Below, one piece after another: positions 60,973 to 64,000 of a DNA stretch of 64,000 nucleotides; the first letter of the stretch is position 1; each line of letters opens with the position of its first letter. The position numbers and the translations under genes were made by a program. The stretch is taken from contig NZ_RQZG01000012.1 in NCBI RefSeq assembly GCF_003859805.1, positions 45,290 to 109,289 on the forward strand. The letters are read 5' to 3'. The notes under the pieces were generated by a model. That model searched no databases. It worked only from the letters and a program-made list of their open reading frames with translations, and was not told the DNA's origin. This stretch comes from Arachnia propionica (lineage in GTDB: Bacteria > Actinomycetota > Actinomycetes > Propionibacteriales > Propionibacteriaceae).

Positions 60973-63860
60973 TGCCGCCGCCGGAGGGTGTGAACCACAT
61001 GCGTGCCGGAGGGGTGGCCACGATGCTGGGGCAGGTGGTGCGGCGGTTGTCGGACACCCAGGTGGCGGGGTTCCAGGGGGAGGTGCCGGGGTGGATCGGT
61101 GAGGCGGCGGATGCCTACACGGAGTCGATCCGGGCCTTGGGTGGGAAGGTGAGGGGGATTGCGGGTGCGATCGGGGTGTGTGCGTCGCACCTGGAGGAGT
61201 GGTCGGTCCAGGTGGGGGATGTGACGGTGCGGGTGGTGCCGGAGCTGCATGAGCGGTATGAAGAGGCGCAGCGCGTGTATGAACGCAGGATTCAGGCGCT
61301 GAACGACTGGATGCGTGGGAGCAAGGGCGGTGTGTTCGAGCCGCGCGACCCTGAAGAGACGTCCATCTTTGAGTGTTTCCTTGCGGATGCGGAGCGTGAA
61401 GCGGCGCAGCAGGAGGTGTTGACTGAGTACAAGAGGGTGATGACGGAGCTTGATGATCTGGCGGCTCGTGTCGCGACGGCGATGCAGGCGGTGCTGGATC
61501 AGGAGATCGGGGTGGATGGTTGGACCGAGAGTGGTGGCAGCCGGGCCGAGTTGGCATCGTTGTTTTTCGATGACATCCCGCTGGTGGATGCGCAGACGGA
61601 GTACGAGTTCGCCCGGGAGCAGGCGAGGGATGCGGCTGACTACTTCGACGATCATGAGACGGTGGACGCGGATCGGGTGGTCGAGTTCTATGACAGGTAC
61701 AAGGATCGCTTCGATGATCCGTACTTCATGACCGCGCTGAACGAGTACGTGTCACCGGAACAGATCCTGCAGTTTCTCAGTGATGCTGATCACATGCGGT
61801 GTGGGGCGCCATATGAGTTCGGGGAAGCATCGACGACTGATGAATACCGGGATGTCGTCGAGGAGTTGGCTGCTGGCCTGGGGTATGCGTTCGTGATGTC
61901 GACTGGGGGTATTGATGCGGCTGCTGACCCGAATCGATGGGAAACGTATCAGGCGTTCCGGCCGGGGTTGCTGACGTCGGGTGGACTGACGATGGAAGAG
62001 CTGTGGCAGCAGCGTGCGGAAGAGTGGAAGACAGCGGGGAACGCAAGACTGGACATGGATCGGTACAACCAAGCCATGGCTGGCAACATGAGCAGCGCCG
62101 ACATCCAGCGTGACCAGGGCTATGAATATCTTGGGCTCATGTTTGCGGCTGCGGGAAACAAGTATCAGGGCTTGGCATTTGGGCCAGACTTTTTCGAAGA
62201 GCCTGAGGCTGGGCAGTCAATTGCTGAGGACCTGTTGATCTTCGAACACCGCTACTACTCGGACATTGAGAAAGCTCAGGGGCCTGGTGTGCAGGATCAT
62301 CAGGATCGGCTCATGCCAGAGATCACGGTGGACGGTAAGCGGGTCCGTGCTGGTTTCGTGGAGGGAATGTTCTCGCTGATGGACGCACCGGTGGTCCCTG
62401 AGCATGGTCCGGCGAGGATTCCGCGGTCATGGCAGGGATTCGAGGAGGCTGATGCGAAGCGATTCGATGCGGTTCAGGAGTTCATGCTCCGTGATGTTCC
62501 GGAGGAACTGGATGTCGCGGAGACCGAGGATGATCCGATGACCATGACCCGGTACCTGACCGGACATCGCTGGAGCCCACACCACATCCCGCCGGATGGT
62601 GGGGATGCCTTGGGGAGGCTGATCGCTGAGCTCTCGGATTTCGGCACGAGACATGTCGCCACCGAGGTGATCGGGGATGAGCGGGGGGCGTGGTTCGACA
62701 GCAGGCAGCGGAAGGCTGCCGTCGTGGCCGCAGAGTTCATGGAGGGTTATCAGGACGGTCTGGAGCGCTCGGGACGCAACGCTGTCACTGGGCGGCATGA
62801 TTTTGGTGAGGGCAACAAGGCGCTTCGGAACTGGTCTGGGCAGATCCTCGCCCCGTACATCTCGGACATGGGGGAGTCGATCTCCGCTGGCGGTCTCGGT
62901 GGGGATGAAGGTGTCACCGTGGTCCGTGACGACTTGCGGGATCGTCCCAAGCTGCTCGTGTCTCGAGGCTTCTTGGAGAAGCTGCGTGGCTATGATGGGA
63001 TCTTCACCGACATTGCCCTGGATGACAGGGTCGATGTCAATTCAACTCCGGACGATCCAACGGATGATGTGATGCCCCATGGGAAGCCCCCGGCCAGTGA
63101 GGTCCTGATGCATGCAGCCTTCCAGGGGTATGAGGAAAACCTGTGGCATGCGTTCCGGGCGCCGACCAAGGATGATCCTGAACTGCTGGAAGGTGTTCTG
63201 TGGCAGGCGGGGGACAAGGAACTGAATGAAACCCGGAAACAGGATGTGGACAAGGTCATTGACGACTCCGCGAGTGTGTTGCTGCTGATGGATGCCTCTG
63301 ATTCGGATGCTGATGTCTCGATCGGAGAGGCCAAGGACGCGATGAAGCGCCGGATCAAGGCGATGGCGGAGTTCGTTGTCGGTGGCACCAAAGTTGGTGG
63401 TGCCCTTGGTTTCAGCAAATCGGCGCAGCCGTGGGTGGATCGGGCCTACCACAAGGCGGCCAACGACGCCATGACGGACATCTTTGCGGAGAATGCTGCT
63501 GCTGATGCGCGAGCCAAGAGGGCAGAGCACGATGATTCATTGGAAGATGTCATGAAATCCATCCTGGCTGGGGTCGTGTATGAGGGCGGGAGGCTGCGTG
63601 GACATCCCGCTGAGTCCGGGGAGGTCCCAGTGGACTTTGTGAAGAGGGCTCAGGTTGACCATCAAGATATCTCAGAGAATATGTTCGCCGAGAGGTGGTG
63701 GGACACCCACCCCAAGGCCCGGGAGGCCTACAGAACATATCTGAGTCAAAGGGATGGGTTTGGCGCCGGGTATGACGAGCTCATCAGCGTGGTCGATGAG
63801 AAGTTGAATGACGAGAGGCAGGAGTATGCGGAGCATCCGAGTCGTCAGAGGAGGAGGTGA
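60954..63860 (+). CDS. Large type VII secretion substrate candidate (DUF6571-like)
   Basis: A 968-aa protein with no signal peptide or membrane segments. Residues 1-110 form a WXG-like helical domain with W47-I-G49 in GEVPGWIGEAADAY. Coiled helices follow to about residue 200. The middle (EFYDRYKDRFDDPYFMTALNEYVSPEQ) is the actinobacterial DUF6571-like pattern found in proteins encoded next to WXG genes. The C-terminal 250 residues have no toxin motif I know. GTG start after GGGAGG, overlapping the partner gene. GC content falls clearly after about nt 61700 compared with eccC, suggesting a swapped or recently acquired middle/C-terminal part. Polymorphic effector or structural exoprotein are both open. 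Confidence 0.7.
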   Translation: MGAADLMPPPEGVNHMRAGGVATMLGQVVRRLSDTQVAGFQGEVPGWIGEAADAYTESIRALGGKVRGIAGAIGVCASHLEEWSVQVGDVTVRVVPELHERYEEAQRVYERRIQALNDWMRGSKGGVFEPRDPEETSIFECFLADAEREAAQQEVLTEYKRVMTELDDLAARVATAMQAVLDQEIGVDGWTESGGSRAELASLFFDDIPLVDAQTEYEFAREQARDAADYFDDHETVDADRVVEFYDRYKDRFDDPYFMTALNEYVSPEQILQFLSDADHMRCGAPYEFGEASTTDEYRDVVEELAAGLGYAFVMSTGGIDAAADPNRWETYQAFRPGLLTSGGLTMEELWQQRAEEWKTAGNARLDMDRYNQAMAGNMSSADIQRDQGYEYLGLMFAAAGNKYQGLAFGPDFFEEPEAGQSIAEDLLIFEHRYYSDIEKAQGPGVQDHQDRLMPEITVDGKRVRAGFVEGMFSLMDAPVVPEHGPARIPRSWQGFEEADAKRFDAVQEFMLRDVPEELDVAETEDDPMTMTRYLTGHRWSPHHIPPDGGDALGRLIAELSDFGTRHVATEVIGDERGAWFDSRQRKAAVVAAEFMEGYQDGLERSGRNAVTGRHDFGEGNKALRNWSGQILAPYISDMGESISAGGLGGDEGVTVVRDDLRDRPKLLVSRGFLEKLRGYDGIFTDIALDDRVDVNSTPDDPTDDVMPHGKPPASEVLMHAAFQGYEENLWHAFRAPTKDDPELLEGVLWQAGDKELNETRKQDVDKVIDDSASVLLLMDASDSDADVSIGEAKDAMKRRIKAMAEFVVGGTKVGGALGFSKSAQPWVDRAYHKAANDAMTDIFAENAAADARAKRAEHDDSLEDVMKSILAGVVYEGGRLRGHPAESGEVPVDFVKRAQVDHQDISENMFAERWWDTHPKAREAYRTYLSQRDGFGAGYDELISVVDEKLNDERQEYAEHPSRQRRR

Positions 63861-63867
63861 GTGGGGC

Positions 63868-64000
63868 GTGGCACTCCGGTTTCGATGGCCGGGTCGTGTG
63901 GTGTGGCCTGTGGTGATGGTGCTGGGGGGTGCTCTGTGTCTTGCTGGGTGTCAGGTGTTTCCGAAGGAGGAGGCTCTGCCGAACAGTTGGGCGACGCAGC
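63868..64000 (+). CDS. Lipoprotein, 5' fragment (continues beyond window)
   Basis: Eight bases after the 968-aa gene a frame begins with GTG (AGGAGGTGA upstream). Translation gives an Arg-rich start, a hydrophobic stretch VVWPVVMVLGGALCLAGC and a lipobox Cys, followed by QVFPKEEALPN. It is a secreted lipoprotein truncated by the window's end. By position it could be an immunity or accessory partner of the large substrate; this is inference. Confidence 0.7.
   Translation, partial: MALRFRWPGRVVWPVVMVLGGALCLAGCQVFPKEEALPNSWATQ

Overview
The window is GC-rich, tightly packed DNA from an actinomycete. Codon bias, GTG starts with GGAGG sites, an ESX-type type VII secretion locus, CebR-like and IolR-like regulatory motifs and many sugar-acid and polyol catabolism genes all fit. 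A Propionibacteriaceae-like soil or host-associated lineage is my best guess, but no rRNA or housekeeping marker is present to prove it. No tRNA, rRNA, CRISPR array or complete insertion sequence was seen.

Layout. (1) 1-4290: the 3' half of a Wadjet defence operon (jetC partial, jetD) closed by a perfect 19-bp hairpin. (2) 4295-8230: two tandem paralogous lipoproteins and a frameshifted, 5'-truncated third copy. (3) 8243-12293: a TIM-barrel isomerase and a Gfo/Idh/MocA oxidoreductase, divergent from a CoA-acylating methylmalonate-semialdehyde dehydrogenase (iolA/mmsA). (4) 12636-19641: a cebEFG-bglC-like beta-glucoside operon (nucleoside-hydrolase-like protein, lipoprotein binding protein, two permeases, GH1 beta-glucosidase, NAD-dependent epimerase) behind a CebR-like operator. 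(5) 19690-22942: a NarL-type two-component system and a DUF418 membrane protein. (6) 23073-29292: an accessory patch with a StrB-like phosphotransferase, a Clp-N/SRPBCC fusion and its truncated copy, an 828-aa orphan, and an AbiE toxin-antitoxin pair whose toxin is broken. (7) 29490-38706: a ROK repressor divergent from a seven-gene ribose-type ABC operon with two oxidoreductases and two isomerases. (8) 38792-40426: a TetR regulator divergent from an aldo/keto reductase. (9) 40476-48392: a second ribose-type ABC transporter plus IolE/IolG-like genes, very probably for inositol or a related cyclitol. (10) 48999-64000: an ESX-like type VII secretion locus (mycosin, EccB, two EccD-like proteins, an RDD-FHA protein, fused EccC, two WXG100 proteins, and a large candidate substrate with a small partner).

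How the parts fit. Sections 3 and 9 share a short motif in all four promoter regions, close to the IolR consensus I recall from Corynebacterium, and their enzymes (IolG-, IolE- and IolA-like) belong to one pathway. So the two clusters probably form one regulon although they lie 35 kb apart. The ROK operon combines uptake with two dehydrogenase/isomerase pairs, which suggests stepwise oxidation and rearrangement of one sugar or polyol. In the ESX region eccD, eccB and mycP overlap by one base each and form one coupled unit.

The most striking non-coding feature is at 53883-54030. Eight GCCTG/CAGGC cores, four in each direction, are placed with exact dyad symmetry at about 20-bp steps between the WXG100 genes and the FHA gene. 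I know of no described element with this architecture.
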